This document shows positions 8,431-17,667 of a stretch of DNA of 64,000 nt, piece after piece (the stretch's first letter is position 1; every line of letters begins with the position of its first letter). The position numbers and the translations under genes were made by a program. The notes under the pieces are model-generated. The model had not been told where the DNA came from. It ran no database searches and worked only from the letters and a program-made list of their open reading frames with translations. This DNA is from Glaciecola sp964446865 (lineage in GTDB: Bacteria; Pseudomonadota; Gammaproteobacteria; Enterobacterales; Alteromonadaceae): NCBI GenBank assembly GCA_964446865.1, contig CAYURD010000001.1, positions 1 to 64,000 of the forward strand. The letters run 5' to 3'.

Positions 8431-9546
8431 TCAAGGTTCTGTCGGCACAGCTTGTTTTTTAGTTTCAAGAAAATCAATTCTGTCTTTCAGAAGGCCTTGC
8501 GCTCTAAACTCAGCTATTTCAAATATCCAGTTTGATAAATTCGCAATTTGCTCATCGCCAGTGGCAATGTCTGTAGTTGCTTCGTTATTGTTCGCACTTT
8601 TCACATGCACCCAGTAAGCCTCATTTTTTTTAGCAAGCCTGAGACCTAAGGTTTGTACGCGGTCATTTATTGTCGCGCGGATCAACAAGCTCGCGCTTTG
8701 CTCAGCTTCATCCCAAATCGACTGTTCGTACTCTTGAATATCCTCAAAACTCAAGTTAGCCAACGTGGAAACGTAATTGGCGACAACCATTGGGTAAGCT
8801 AGGCTTTCTTCTTCGCTAAGATCGGCTAACACAAAGTTAGTACCTTCAAAAACCAAGTCGTCGGGCTTTGCCAAAGGGTCGGTGTTATCACTAGATGATG
8901 GCACCTTTGAATTTAAGGTCCACAACACCTCTTCTTCATTTATTCGGGTAAGCGATATCAAATTGTCCGTATCTACTGGCAACATGTCTTTCACCAACCA
9001 GTCACTCTTACTGGTGGGCAGCACAAACGGCTTATCGACCAACAGCATCTGATCGTTGTCTGCAAAGCGAACAAAATGACCTTGCTGGCGTTGCGGCTTA
9101 TCACCAATCAACACTTTAGTGCTTTTGCCGCCAGCGATGATTGATACCAATGTAGAGCGAGAATTGAGCTCTCCAAAATCAAGCCCCAGTCGTTCGTGGT
9201 TTTTAGGGTTCGCGCTTTTTTCATCAATAACTTTAGCGCTCGACAAATCTCGCACAAACGAAAACAAGCGACTATTGTCTACCGCTATTCCATGTGCTTG
9301 CGATAAATGATAAGCAAGCCATTGGTCATTTTGATTCACAAACTTAGCCAAGGTTTGACCATTTTTCTCAATCATAATTTCAGACACTTGTTGACCCGTT
9401 GATAAATCGGGTAACCACAAGGTGCTTGCATTGACATCAAGCGTGCTTTCATCTTGTTTTGTTTGTTGGTAAGTCGTTTGGTGGTAATAGATACCGCCAC
9501 CAAGTAAGGCTAAAACAACGAGTAAAATAATGAGTTGACGAGACAT
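8431..9546 (-). CDS. DUF4340 domain protein, membrane-anchored
   Basis: A 371-residue protein with a single N-terminal membrane segment (LIILLVVLALLGGGIYYHQ) and an otherwise soluble, presumably periplasmic body containing the DUF4340 repeat fold (STLWLPDLSTGQQVSEIMIE, then KVLIGDKPQRQQGHFVRF). Its start is 2 bases from the gldG-like stop, with AGGAG 11 bases upstream, so translation is coupled. DUF4340 proteins regularly accompany GldG-type transporters and are assumed to be accessory subunits. The substrate is unknown. Confidence 0.82.
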   Translation of the reverse strand: MSRQLIILLVVLALLGGGIYYHQTTYQQTKQDESTLDVNASTLWLPDLSTGQQVSEIMIEKNGQTLAKFVNQNDQWLAYHLSQAHGIAVDNSRLFSFVRDLSSAKVIDEKSANPKNHERLGLDFGELNSRSTLVSIIAGGKSTKVLIGDKPQRQQGHFVRFADNDQMLLVDKPFVLPTSKSDWLVKDMLPVDTDNLISLTRINEEEVLWTLNSKVPSSSDNTDPLAKPDDLVFEGTNFVLADLSEEESLAYPMVVANYVSTLANLSFEDIQEYEQSIWDEAEQSASLLIRATINDRVQTLGLRLAKKNEAYWVHVKSANNNEATTDIATGDEQIANLSNWIFEIAEFRAQGLLKDRIDFLETKKQAVPTEP

Positions 9547-9548
9547 CC

Positions 9549-11564
9549 TTATTTTTTCTCCTGAATATTTGATGAGTCATTTTTATCTTTTTCTATATCG
9601 TTAGACAGGTCATTACTATCTATTGAAAACTGCGGCTCTATTCGCTCGTTATCTATTTTATCAAGGTTTGCATCGACCTTTTGATTAGTTGCTAATGCGT
9701 CTGCGCTGTTAGTATTTTGCGCGGATGATAGTGCCGGTGATAGTGCGGGTGATAGCACGCCTGAATTGCTAAACATTTTTGGCGGACGTTTTCTGAATAT
9801 AAGGGCAAGCAATAACAGTAATAGAACCAATATGATTGGCGCGGCAGCAATATTTACCAATTTCAATTGATTGCCGAGTTCATCAATATCTTTGTCTAAC
9901 TGAAACTGAACGTCACGCAGCGACTTTCTGATGGCAATTCGCTGTTGCGTAAACTGGTCGATAGCCGCTTGTTGTTCTGATGTTAAGGTCAAGCTTGTCG
10001 TCTGCGTTTGAATGTCGGCAAGTTGCTGCTCGGTCTGCTCTAGCTGAGCCTGCAACAGTTTTTCCTGCTCTCTAAATTTAGCTTCAGCGACAACCTGAAT
10101 TTCTTGTACTTTAGTAAAAGGCCTAGCAAATGTACCGCGACTTCTTATGCCAATAAGGTTTTCACTGCCACCAAAGTTCTCAAGTATATTGACGATAAAA
10201 TCGGCATTATTCGCAAATGGTGAAAACACAGTCTGCCCAAAGAAACTGCTCTGCTGCACCCAAAAACGATCGGCTGCGATATCAGCATCTGCAATTACGA
10301 CAAGGTTTACATTACCACTGCTGTTCTGGTCAAAATATGAAGGGGCACTGCCAGAATATCTGGCAGCGACGACCCGCTGAGTATTGGTATTTAAAAACTC
10401 ATTTAATAAATCAGCAGGATTTTGCATTTGCGAGTATTGCAAGTTTGGCATAACACTCGTATCGCTAGAGGTCACTAATAATGGTACTTGGCTTAATTGA
10501 CTATTTTCGCTTAGTGCTAGTTTGCCCATCGACGCCGCATTCACACTGTCTAAATCACCGGTCGTAATATCGTTTTTATCAATTTGCTCACGCGTTAAGC
10601 CCAAATAACCAAGGTGTCTATCTACGCCACCCTGATTATTGCGAACTTCCAGGCCAACTAAGGCATCTAACACGACTTGTTTTGTATCAACATCAACGCC
10701 GTAAGCCTCAAGTAATGGTAATGAAGACGTGTTTGCCCCCACTGACCCCATTCTAGCCATTGGGTCCGATTCAAAATGCGGATCGAGCAAGGCAAGGGTT
10801 TTTCCGCCGCTTATCATGTATTGGTCAATACTCTTGAGCAATTCTTCGTTGACGTTTTGCGGATGCCATAACATCAACAAGTCAGCGTCACCAGGCAATT
10901 CAGTATCTGAACTGCTAAGCAATGAAAGCTCAAAGAACTCGCTCAATTGCGTATACAAAGCATAAGGCGGTGTTACTTGACCATTCAAAGGGTTTTGGCC
11001 GCCAGCCACTTGTAAATCAGTCACAATGGCGAGCTTAACAGGCCTAGGATCGCTCAGCTTATAAATTAAACTACTCACATCATATTCTAAAAAAGGTTCT
11101 TTTTGCGGGTCAAAAAAGCCAATCACAACGGTATCGTCGATACTATTTGTGCCAGCTAAACCAAAATAGATTGTGTCTTGAGCAACGCCAGTTGACGCAG
11201 CGGTGAGACCAAAAGTCGCTGCGCGGTCTTCAGCCTCAGAGAATGGTTTAGGGTCAATAATTTCAAGCTTAATCATACCACCCGATAAGCGCTCATATTC
11301 TCGCAATAGGCTTTCAACGCGGTCAGCGTAATCTCTTATCACCGTCATACCCGTCGAATTGCTATCAGAAAAGAAAAAATGAAGCGTAATCGGCTCATTT
11401 AACTCTGCCGCAATGGCTTCGCTTCCCTGTGACAATGAATAAACCTTGTCATCGGTTAAATCAACGTTGTAGCCTTTTAAATACAAGTTATTAACGATGA
11501 CTGCCGCTAAAAACACAGCGCCCAGTACTAAAAATAATAAAACATTTGAAAAAGTCTTTGTCAT
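9549..11564 (-). CDS. GldG-family ABC transporter auxiliary protein
   Basis: A 671-residue protein with a membrane helix at about residues 5-27, a large extracytoplasmic region containing the ABC-transporter auxiliary domain (VDLTDDKVYSLSQGSEAIA; KLAIVTDLQVAGGQNPLNGQ; LLMLWHPQNV), a coiled-coil stretch near 510-580, a second membrane helix at about 588-608 and a low-complexity acidic tail. The family is named after Bacteroidota gliding protein GldG, but homologues occur widely in non-gliding proteobacteria. I begin at MTKTFSNVLL, 2 bases after the permease stop. The longer reading with 17 extra residues overlaps the permease and adds unrelated sequence. It follows the permease and ATPase genes in one operon. 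Confidence 0.85.
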   Translation of the reverse strand: MTKTFSNVLLFLVLGAVFLAAVIVNNLYLKGYNVDLTDDKVYSLSQGSEAIAAELNEPITLHFFFSDSNSTGMTVIRDYADRVESLLREYERLSGGMIKLEIIDPKPFSEAEDRAATFGLTAASTGVAQDTIYFGLAGTNSIDDTVVIGFFDPQKEPFLEYDVSSLIYKLSDPRPVKLAIVTDLQVAGGQNPLNGQVTPPYALYTQLSEFFELSLLSSSDTELPGDADLLMLWHPQNVNEELLKSIDQYMISGGKTLALLDPHFESDPMARMGSVGANTSSLPLLEAYGVDVDTKQVVLDALVGLEVRNNQGGVDRHLGYLGLTREQIDKNDITTGDLDSVNAASMGKLALSENSQLSQVPLLVTSSDTSVMPNLQYSQMQNPADLLNEFLNTNTQRVVAARYSGSAPSYFDQNSSGNVNLVVIADADIAADRFWVQQSSFFGQTVFSPFANNADFIVNILENFGGSENLIGIRSRGTFARPFTKVQEIQVVAEAKFREQEKLLQAQLEQTEQQLADIQTQTTSLTLTSEQQAAIDQFTQQRIAIRKSLRDVQFQLDKDIDELGNQLKLVNIAAAPIILVLLLLLLALIFRKRPPKMFSNSGVLSPALSPALSSAQNTNSADALATNQKVDANLDKIDNERIEPQFSIDSNDLSNDIEKDKNDSSNIQEKK

Positions 11565-11566
11565 GA

Positions 11567-12310
11567 TTAGTTCGCCTTTTTCTGTTCGATAACTAAAAAG
11601 CCAGCGTAGAGCCAAATCGCGATGCTAAGCATAAAGAACACAAGGTCGTTTAAGGCAATTACGCCTTTTGCCATGTTCTGAAAGTGCGTTAAAAAACTCA
11701 ACGCGGCAATCGCATCAATAATAATATTAGGTGCCCAGCCTTGGAATAATTCAAGAACAACAGGAGAGCCCGCCAGCACAAAGATAAAGCAAATCACAAT
11801 AGCTAAAATAAAGGCGACAACCTGATTGCGCGTCGTAGCAGACATACATATACCAACTGCTAAAAATGCACCCGACATTAACCAGCTACCAATGTAAGCG
11901 GCTAAAATAATGCCGTTATCAGGGTCACCTAAATAATTGACGGTTAACCACAACGGGAACGTGAGAATTAAGCAAATTGCTAATACTGCCCAAGCGGCAA
12001 AAAACTTACCAAACATTATTTGGCCTGTAGTAAGCGGTAAGGTCATCAACAATTCGATACTGCCACTTTTACGCTCTTCAGACCAAGCTCGCATCGCGAT
12101 GGCCGGTACTAAAAATAAGTACAACCATGGGTGAAAGTTAAAAAAGCTAAGTAAATCGGCTTGGCCGCGCTCGTAAAATCCCCCAAACATAAAGGTAAAC
12201 ACGCCCGACATCACTAAAAAGATTAAAATGAATATATAAGCAACAGGCGTGGCAAAAAAGCTTGCAAATTCACGCTTAAAAATAATTAAAGAAGAAGACA
12301 TCGAACTCAT
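11567..12310 (-). CDS. ABC-2 type permease, GldF-like
   Basis: A 247-residue integral membrane protein with six hydrophobic segments, starting FKREFASFFATPVAYIFILI, typical of ABC-2 permeases of the GldF type. The motif RAWSEERKSGSIELLMTLP after the second helix is the usual cytoplasmic coupling region that contacts the ATPase. Its ATG overlaps the ATPase stop in an ATGA arrangement. With the ATPase and GldG-like protein it should form an ABC transporter of unknown substrate. Confidence 0.88.
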   Translation of the reverse strand: MSSMSSSLIIFKREFASFFATPVAYIFILIFLVMSGVFTFMFGGFYERGQADLLSFFNFHPWLYLFLVPAIAMRAWSEERKSGSIELLMTLPLTTGQIMFGKFFAAWAVLAICLILTFPLWLTVNYLGDPDNGIILAAYIGSWLMSGAFLAVGICMSATTRNQVVAFILAIVICFIFVLAGSPVVLELFQGWAPNIIIDAIAALSFLTHFQNMAKGVIALNDLVFFMLSIAIWLYAGFLVIEQKKAN

Positions 12311-13305
12311 GCGGCACTCTCCTCTTTTACATTAGTTATCACTGAAGCATTTTTCACCTCAGTATCAGTCACATCGGTACTCGCGCTTAGTGTAATTTCT
12401 CTAAATACCTCGTCTAAACTCACTTCTTGCGGATAAATCATATCAACGGGTAGTTGCAAAGATTGAATATGCGCGGTGACTTGAGTCAAAATTTCGGCTC
12501 CCGGCTCGGCGTAAATCGTCACTTTGTTAGTGCTGCGATCGTGTTTTAAATCAGCCACACCATCAATCTCTAAAATCCCGGAAATATCGGCTAGATAACT
12601 TAATTTAAGAATAACGGCGTTATGCAAGGCCGAACGTGCTTTTAATGCTTCTGGCGTATCGTCAAAACATTTTTTACCCTGCGCAATAATAATCACGCGA
12701 TTACAAACCGCACTGACTTCTTCTAAAATATGTGTCGACACGATGACGATTTTGTCTTTCGATAGATTTTTAATGAGCGAACGCACTTGATGTTTTTGAT
12801 TAGGGTCTAAGCCATCGGTTGGCTCGTCCATAATCAGAATTTTAGGGTCATGTATTATGGCTTGCGCAATGCCCACTCTGCGCTTAAACCCTTTTGAAAG
12901 GTTTTCAATCTTTTTATCTAAAACAGGCATTAAAGCAACTTGCTCACACACTTTGTGGATAGCTGCTTTTCGTTCTTTACGGGCAATGCGTCTAACTTTG
13001 GCAATAAAATATAAAAATTGGTAGACCGTCATATCGGTGTAGGCGGGCGCACCCTCTGGTAAGTAACCAATTTCTTGTTTTATTTGAAGCGCTTCTTTGC
13101 TTGATGCGTTAAATGTTTTTGAGTTTATCTCGATGGTGCCTGCGCTAGCGGCTAAAAATCCAGTGAGCATTTTCATTGTGGTTGATTTTCCAGCGCCATT
13201 TGGCCCTAAAAACCCAACCACGTCACCTTCTTTAATATCAAAACTCAAGTCATCAACGGCTTTGTGCTGGTCAAACACTTTACAAAGATTGTTTACCGAA
13301 ATCAT
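12307..13305 (-). CDS. ABC transporter ATP-binding protein, GldA-like
   Basis: The 332-residue ATPase begins MISVNNLCKVF, preceded by AGGA at good spacing; a start 21 bases upstream is less likely. It carries Walker A GPNGAGKST, a variant signature LSKGFKRRVGIAQA, Walker B ILIMDEPTDGLDP and the switch His in IVSTH. A C-terminal extension of about 110 residues is typical of GldA-like and drug-export ATPases. It is the first gene of the five-gene minus-strand cluster ending with the DUF2339 gene. Confidence 0.9.
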   Translation of the reverse strand: MISVNNLCKVFDQHKAVDDLSFDIKEGDVVGFLGPNGAGKSTTMKMLTGFLAASAGTIEINSKTFNASSKEALQIKQEIGYLPEGAPAYTDMTVYQFLYFIAKVRRIARKERKAAIHKVCEQVALMPVLDKKIENLSKGFKRRVGIAQAIIHDPKILIMDEPTDGLDPNQKHQVRSLIKNLSKDKIVIVSTHILEEVSAVCNRVIIIAQGKKCFDDTPEALKARSALHNAVILKLSYLADISGILEIDGVADLKHDRSTNKVTIYAEPGAEILTQVTAHIQSLQLPVDMIYPQEVSLDEVFREITLSASTDVTDTEVKNASVITNVKEESAA

Positions 13306-13625
13306 ACTCGTCCTTTTTTGTCTCACGTGCGGCGTTGCTTGGCGGCTTAGATTGCTTGCTTGGGAGCAGGCTACCTTTTACCTATTTTGCTGCTTATCTT
13401 TTCTAATGGTCTCACAAAAGACGCTAAAAAGCCCTGCCGCATCTACATTGCTGTTTTTATTTTTTGTTTTGTTTACAATCGTGCTTATTAAAAATCTACA
13501 CCTTGCCTAAAAGCCTTGATTATATTTTTTATATTGTCGCATTCTGTGACCGAAAAGGTATGGGGTTAAAATGGTATTTCTCAAGACACAAATCGTAATA
13601 TTTATTAAAAGAAACAAGGGATAAT
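13306..13625. other. 320-bp divergent intergenic region
   Basis: This region separates the ABC operon (minus) from trmO (plus) and must hold both promoters, but I find no hexamer pair convincing enough to name. It is T-rich around 13440-13480. A short open frame of 34 codons (13406-13510) with a hydrophobic centre lies here without a ribosome-binding site. Confidence 0.5.
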
Positions 13626-14321
13626 TTGGAATTTTCAATCGCACCAATAGCTTACATAAAAACGCCCTTTTCACAAAAATTTGCTATCCCTAGGCAAGGT
13701 TTATCATTAAGCATTGCAAAAGGAAAAATTACCTTTGAAGAGCATATAAATAGTGAACATGCGCTTTCGGGCATTAATGATTTTTCGCACCTGTGGGTGT
13801 TTTTTTTGTTTCACGAAAACATCGATAAGGGCTTTAAAGATAAAATCAGACCGCCGCGGTTGGGCGGCAATAAAAAAGTAGGCGTGTTTGCTAGCCGCAG
13901 TAGCTTTAGGCCTAATCATATTGGCATGACCTTGGTCGAAAACTTGGGCGTCAAAGACGGGTGCTTGCTAGTTGGCGGCGTTGATATGATGGATAACACC
14001 CCTATCATCGATATTAAACCTTACTTAGCCTATGCTGATGTCGCGCCTGATGCTAAATCAGCATATGCCGCAGATGCCCCTAAAAATGTTTTACAAGTAA
14101 GCTTTGCTGAATCGGTGCTTAGTGATATCAACATATGTGAGCAACAACATCCCGATTTTTCTGCATTGTTAAGCAGCGTGCTTGCTCAAGATCCCCGCCC
14201 AGCATATAAAAAAAATGGCATTGATAACAAACAATACGCCATTTCCCTATATGGTATTGATATAGCTTGGAAAGTCGAGAAAGACCAAGCAATAGTGACC
14301 AATGTGCGCTTTGGAGTATGA
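13626..14321 (+). CDS. trmO: tRNA (N6-threonylcarbamoyladenosine37-N6)-methyltransferase TrmO
   Basis: TrmO uses SAM to methylate t6A37 in threonine tRNAs. The 231-residue product has the family opening (IAPIAYIKTPFSQKFAIPRQ), the core GLSLSIAKGKITF, the segment GVFASRSSFRPNHIGMTLV and the VDMMDNTPIIDIKPYL signature at about residues 119-134, plus the C-terminal small domain with DPRPAYKK. It appears to start with TTG, preceded by AAGGGA at suitable distance. No ATG in frame would preserve the conserved N-terminus. It lies 150 bases before proS on the same strand. Confidence 0.9.
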   Translation: MEFSIAPIAYIKTPFSQKFAIPRQGLSLSIAKGKITFEEHINSEHALSGINDFSHLWVFFLFHENIDKGFKDKIRPPRLGGNKKVGVFASRSSFRPNHIGMTLVENLGVKDGCLLVGGVDMMDNTPIIDIKPYLAYADVAPDAKSAYAADAPKNVLQVSFAESVLSDINICEQQHPDFSALLSSVLAQDPRPAYKKNGIDNKQYAISLYGIDIAWKVEKDQAIVTNVRFGV

Positions 14322-14471
14322 ATTATCCATAAAACACGTTTTAAACAAATGCACATTCAATCACCAGCATAAATGAACGTAATCCAATCAATTTCATTTT
14401 TAGCTTTTGTATAAGGCAACACGCTGTTAAAATCCCGCCACAAAATTAATGCAACGAAAGCCAATAATATT

Positions 14472-16178
14472 ATGCGTACCAGCCAATTTTTACTCGCCAC
14501 ACAAAAAGAAATCCCGAACGACGCTGAAGTCGTTAGCCATCAACTAATGCTTCGCGCAGGAATGGTAAGAAAATTAGCCTCAGGATTATATAGCTGGTTA
14601 CCGACAGGCATGCGGGTATTAAATAAAGTTAGTAAAATTGTGCATGAAGAAATGAACAAGGCAGGTTCCTTAGAAATTAATATGCCCGTTGTGCAACCTG
14701 CTGACTTATGGCAAGAATCGGGTCGATGGGAAGAATATGGCCCAGAGCTTTTGCGCATTCAAGACCGCCACCAACGAGATTTTGTATTAGGGCCAACGCA
14801 TGAAGAAGTGGTCACCAGCATAGTTAAAAATGAAGTAAGTAGTTATAAGCAATTGCCGCTTAACGTATATCAAGTGCAAACTAAGTTTAGAGACGAAGTT
14901 CGCCCGCGTTTTGGCATTATGCGCGGCCGTGAATTCGTGATGAAAGACGCCTACTCCTTTCATTTAGATATGTCGTGCTTAAATGATACTTATCAGCTTA
15001 TGCATCAAGCTTATTGTAATATTTTTGACCGCATAGGCTTAGAATATAGACCTGTTATCGCCGACTCAGGCTCAATTGGTGGCGCTGTTTCTCATGAGTT
15101 TCACGTATTGGCAGACTCAGGAGAAGACGACATTGCCTTTAGTGACGGTTCTGACTACGCGGCTAATGTTGAGTTAGCAGAAGCCGTGGCGCTTGGTGAA
15201 AATAAACCAGGCAAACAAACAATTGCAAAAGTTGATACTGGTGACGCAAAAACGATTGCCAGTGTCGGTGAGCGACTAGGCATTGATGCTACACAATCTG
15301 TCAAAACGCTAATGGTCAAAGCGAGTGAAGATGCAGAGGCGACAATTATTGCTTTAGTGTTAAGAGGCGATCATCAACTTAACGAAATAAAAGCAGAAAA
15401 ACACGCTTGGGTGGCAAGCCCTCTTGAAATGGCTGATGAACAAGATGTTAAAAATATTGTTGGTTGCGGATTTGGCACATTGGGCCCGGTTAATATGCCT
15501 GTGCCAGTCATTGTTGATAAAAGCGCCGCGACATTAAGTGACTTTGTATGTGGCGCTAACGAAGCGCAAACTCACTTTACTGGCGTAAATTGGTCAAGCG
15601 ATGTAGGCGACATTGAGATAGCTGATTTGCGCAAGGTTGTAGCGGGCGATCCATCACCGTGTGGCAATGGTCAATTACTCATCCAAAAAGGTATTGAGGT
15701 TGGTCATATCTTTCAGCTAGGCGATAAATATTCAAAATCCATGGGTTGTGGCGTACTTAACGAAAATGGTAAACATGAAGTGCTACAAATGGGTTGTTAT
15801 GGTATTGGTGTTACGCGGATAGTTGCCGCCGCTATCGAACAAAATCATGATAAATATGGCATCAAATGGCCTGATGCGATCGCACCATTCAAAGTCGCTA
15901 TTATTCCAATGAATATGCACAAATCCCATAGAGTCAAAGAAGTCGCCGATAAAATATACCAAGATTTAGTCGGCGCTGGTGTTGAAGTTTTGTTTGACGA
16001 TCGCAAAGAAAGACCGGGCGTTATGTTTGCTGATATGGAGCTAGTTGGCGTACCTCACAGCATTATTATTGGCGAAAGAAACCTTGACGAAAAGGCCGTA
16101 GAATACAAAAACAGAGCCAGTGGCGAAAAAACAATGTTAGCAATTGATAATGTTGTTGGCTTTCTTGCCGAAAAATAG
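14472..16178 (+). CDS. proS: Prolyl-tRNA synthetase, bacterial type
   Basis: A class II synthetase that charges tRNA-Pro and edits mischarged Ala-tRNA-Pro. The 568 residues match the bacterial-type enzyme: N-terminal MRTSQFLLATQKEIPNDAE, motif 2 around FRDEVRPRFGIMRGREFVMKD, an inserted editing domain between about residues 225 and 390 (containing TVKTLMVKA-like and LRGDHQLNEIK segments), motif 3 with GCYGIGVTRI, and a C-terminal anticodon-binding domain (LFDDRKERPGVMFADMELVG). The Shine-Dalgarno sequence is weak. A tRNA-Pro lies at the left edge of the window, but the two are unlinked transcriptionally. Confidence 0.97.
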   Translation: MRTSQFLLATQKEIPNDAEVVSHQLMLRAGMVRKLASGLYSWLPTGMRVLNKVSKIVHEEMNKAGSLEINMPVVQPADLWQESGRWEEYGPELLRIQDRHQRDFVLGPTHEEVVTSIVKNEVSSYKQLPLNVYQVQTKFRDEVRPRFGIMRGREFVMKDAYSFHLDMSCLNDTYQLMHQAYCNIFDRIGLEYRPVIADSGSIGGAVSHEFHVLADSGEDDIAFSDGSDYAANVELAEAVALGENKPGKQTIAKVDTGDAKTIASVGERLGIDATQSVKTLMVKASEDAEATIIALVLRGDHQLNEIKAEKHAWVASPLEMADEQDVKNIVGCGFGTLGPVNMPVPVIVDKSAATLSDFVCGANEAQTHFTGVNWSSDVGDIEIADLRKVVAGDPSPCGNGQLLIQKGIEVGHIFQLGDKYSKSMGCGVLNENGKHEVLQMGCYGIGVTRIVAAAIEQNHDKYGIKWPDAIAPFKVAIIPMNMHKSHRVKEVADKIYQDLVGAGVEVLFDDRKERPGVMFADMELVGVPHSIIIGERNLDEKAVEYKNRASGEKTMLAIDNVVGFLAEK

Positions 16179-16228
16179 GTATGACGATTTTTTAAGCAAG
16201 CTATTATTTAAAAGCTCAAGGCTATTTT

Positions 16229-17062
16229 GTGCAAGTAAGTTTTTACGGTGTAAGAGGTTCTATTCCGACTCCAGGTGCCGAGTATGTTCGCTATGGTGGC
16301 AATACAGCATGCGTGCATGTTGAACTGACCGATGGTACCGACATTGTACTAGACGCTGGCACAGGCATACGAATACTCGGTAAAAAGCTCATTCAAAAGC
16401 AAAGCCCTATCCACTTATTGTTGTCTCACAACCATTGGGACCATATACAGGGCTTTCCGTTTTTTGCCCCTATATACCAGCCCAAAAGAAAAATATTTGT
16501 CACGCCGGGTTTGACCGAAGAACGCAGGCCAAAGGCGTTCTTAGAGCAGATGAAAGGTAGTTTTTTCCCCGTGCCAGGTGAAGCGATTGCGTCGGATATC
16601 AAAATCAAACTATACCGCCAGCATGAATGGAAAATTGGCAATGCGACAATTACACGAATACTCATGAATCATCCAGGCGGAGGCAGTTGTTATACCATTG
16701 ATGACGGGACGAGTAAGCTCGCTTACATTACCGACAACGAACTGTATCCACCTTACAAGAAAAATACCGACTTTTTGGAGTTTGTTGAACTCGCCAAAAA
16801 GGCCGACCTGCTAATTCATGACGCTCAATATGTTGTTGAAGATATGCCAGCAAAATCAGGCTGGGGTCACTCAGTAGCAGAAGAAGCCATAAAACTCGCG
16901 CTTGCGGCTGATACTAAACGTTTAGCACTATATAGCCACGATCCTGAAAGAAGCGATGACAACGTTGATGAAATCGTTGAGCATGCAAGCTTAATTATAG
17001 AGCTTGGCGGCGGTACGACAGAGTGTTTTGGCGCCTCTGAAGGTTTAAGCTTAACGATATAG
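16229..17062 (+). CDS. Metallo-beta-lactamase-fold hydrolase
   Basis: The 277-residue protein starts with GTG and opens VSFYGVRGSIPTPG, a common beginning in this MBL-fold subgroup. The metal site is clear: His67-x-His69-x-Asp71-His72 in SHNHWDHIQG, a later His in MNHPGGGS, Asp in AYITDNE, and a final His in LYSHDPE. These can bind two metal ions. The specific substrate is unknown; relatives include phosphodiesterase-like hydrolases. It lies 50 bases after proS on the same strand and is followed by a tandem repeat. Confidence 0.85.
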   Translation: MQVSFYGVRGSIPTPGAEYVRYGGNTACVHVELTDGTDIVLDAGTGIRILGKKLIQKQSPIHLLLSHNHWDHIQGFPFFAPIYQPKRKIFVTPGLTEERRPKAFLEQMKGSFFPVPGEAIASDIKIKLYRQHEWKIGNATITRILMNHPGGGSCYTIDDGTSKLAYITDNELYPPYKKNTDFLEFVELAKKADLLIHDAQYVVEDMPAKSGWGHSVAEEAIKLALAADTKRLALYSHDPERSDDNVDEIVEHASLIIELGGGTTECFGASEGLSLTI

Positions 17063-17090
17063 GGGATATATTTTTCAGTATCTATATTAC

Positions 17091-17174
17091 TTTCGATACA
17101 ACTTTCGATACTACTCTCGATACTACTCTCGATACTACTCTCGATACTACTCTCGATACTACTCTTAATACTAC
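17091..17174. repeat. Seven tandem copies of a 12-bp repeat
   Basis: Consecutive 12-mers run from 17091: two early variants (TTTCGATACAAC, TTTCGATACTAC), four exact copies of TCTCGATACTAC (17115-17162), and a final variant TCTTAATACTAC. A degenerate eighth copy may precede it at 17079-17090. The array fills the space between two convergent genes and is not coding. Perfect central copies and diverged ends suggest recent slippage expansion. Confidence 0.95.
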
Positions 17175-17203
17175 GCTAGGCATTCGCTTGACGAACAAAT
17201 ACT

Positions 17204-17659
17204 TCATACAAGATATTCATATCGAAGAAGATCTTCAGATTCTTTCGTTTTAGCAAAGCCAATGCCCTCAAATGCGACTTGGCTTGCTTTGTTTACTGAT
17301 TTGATGTCAGCGTCAATAAAGTGCACATGAGTGTAGACTTGCGTTAAATAGGATATTGCCCCTTGTAGGCAAGCTTTTGCAAACCCCTTCCCGCGCTGCG
17401 ATGGCGCAAGGTTAATAGAAATAAGCGCTCGTTCGTTTTTAATATCAAAACGTACGACCGCTACTTTAGTGCCTTGCCCGTCTAGTTCACACATTACCAG
17501 CAGTCTATTGCTGTTTTGCAATGCAGCAATAAACCATTTGTTGTGTTCATCCCAGTTGATAGCATTTTCGCTAAGCGACATTTCTCGGGTCACCGCATCG
17601 TTTCGCCACTCAAATATGTCGAGACTATCATGCTCGTTTGCTATTCTAACGGCAATCAT
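17204..17659 (-). CDS. GNAT-family N-acetyltransferase
   Basis: The 151-residue protein has the GNAT fold: the opening RIANEHDSLDIFEWRNDAVT, a central strand, the acetyl-CoA loop LAPSQRGKGFAKACLQGAI (Q-R-G-K-G-x-A) and C-terminal NKASQVAFEGIGFAKTKE. It resembles GNATs acting on sugars or amino acids, but the substrate cannot be named. I choose the ATG 8 bases after the guaA stop. A GTG overlapping guaA is possible. It is downstream of guaA on the same strand and probably read through from it. Confidence 0.85.
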   Translation of the reverse strand: MIAVRIANEHDSLDIFEWRNDAVTREMSLSENAINWDEHNKWFIAALQNSNRLLVMCELDGQGTKVAVVRFDIKNERALISINLAPSQRGKGFAKACLQGAISYLTQVYTHVHFIDADIKSVNKASQVAFEGIGFAKTKESEDLLRYEYLV

Positions 17660-17667
17660 GCCCAGGT

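Noticed and set aside
13406..13510. 34-codon frame encoding a peptide with a hydrophobic centre, upstream of trmO
   Set aside because: It has no ribosome-binding site and lies in a T-rich stretch where hydrophobic codons arise by composition. Only conservation could rescue it.
17091..17174. Repeat array considered as a CRISPR
   Set aside because: The 12-bp units are directly adjacent with no unique spacers, and no cas genes are present.
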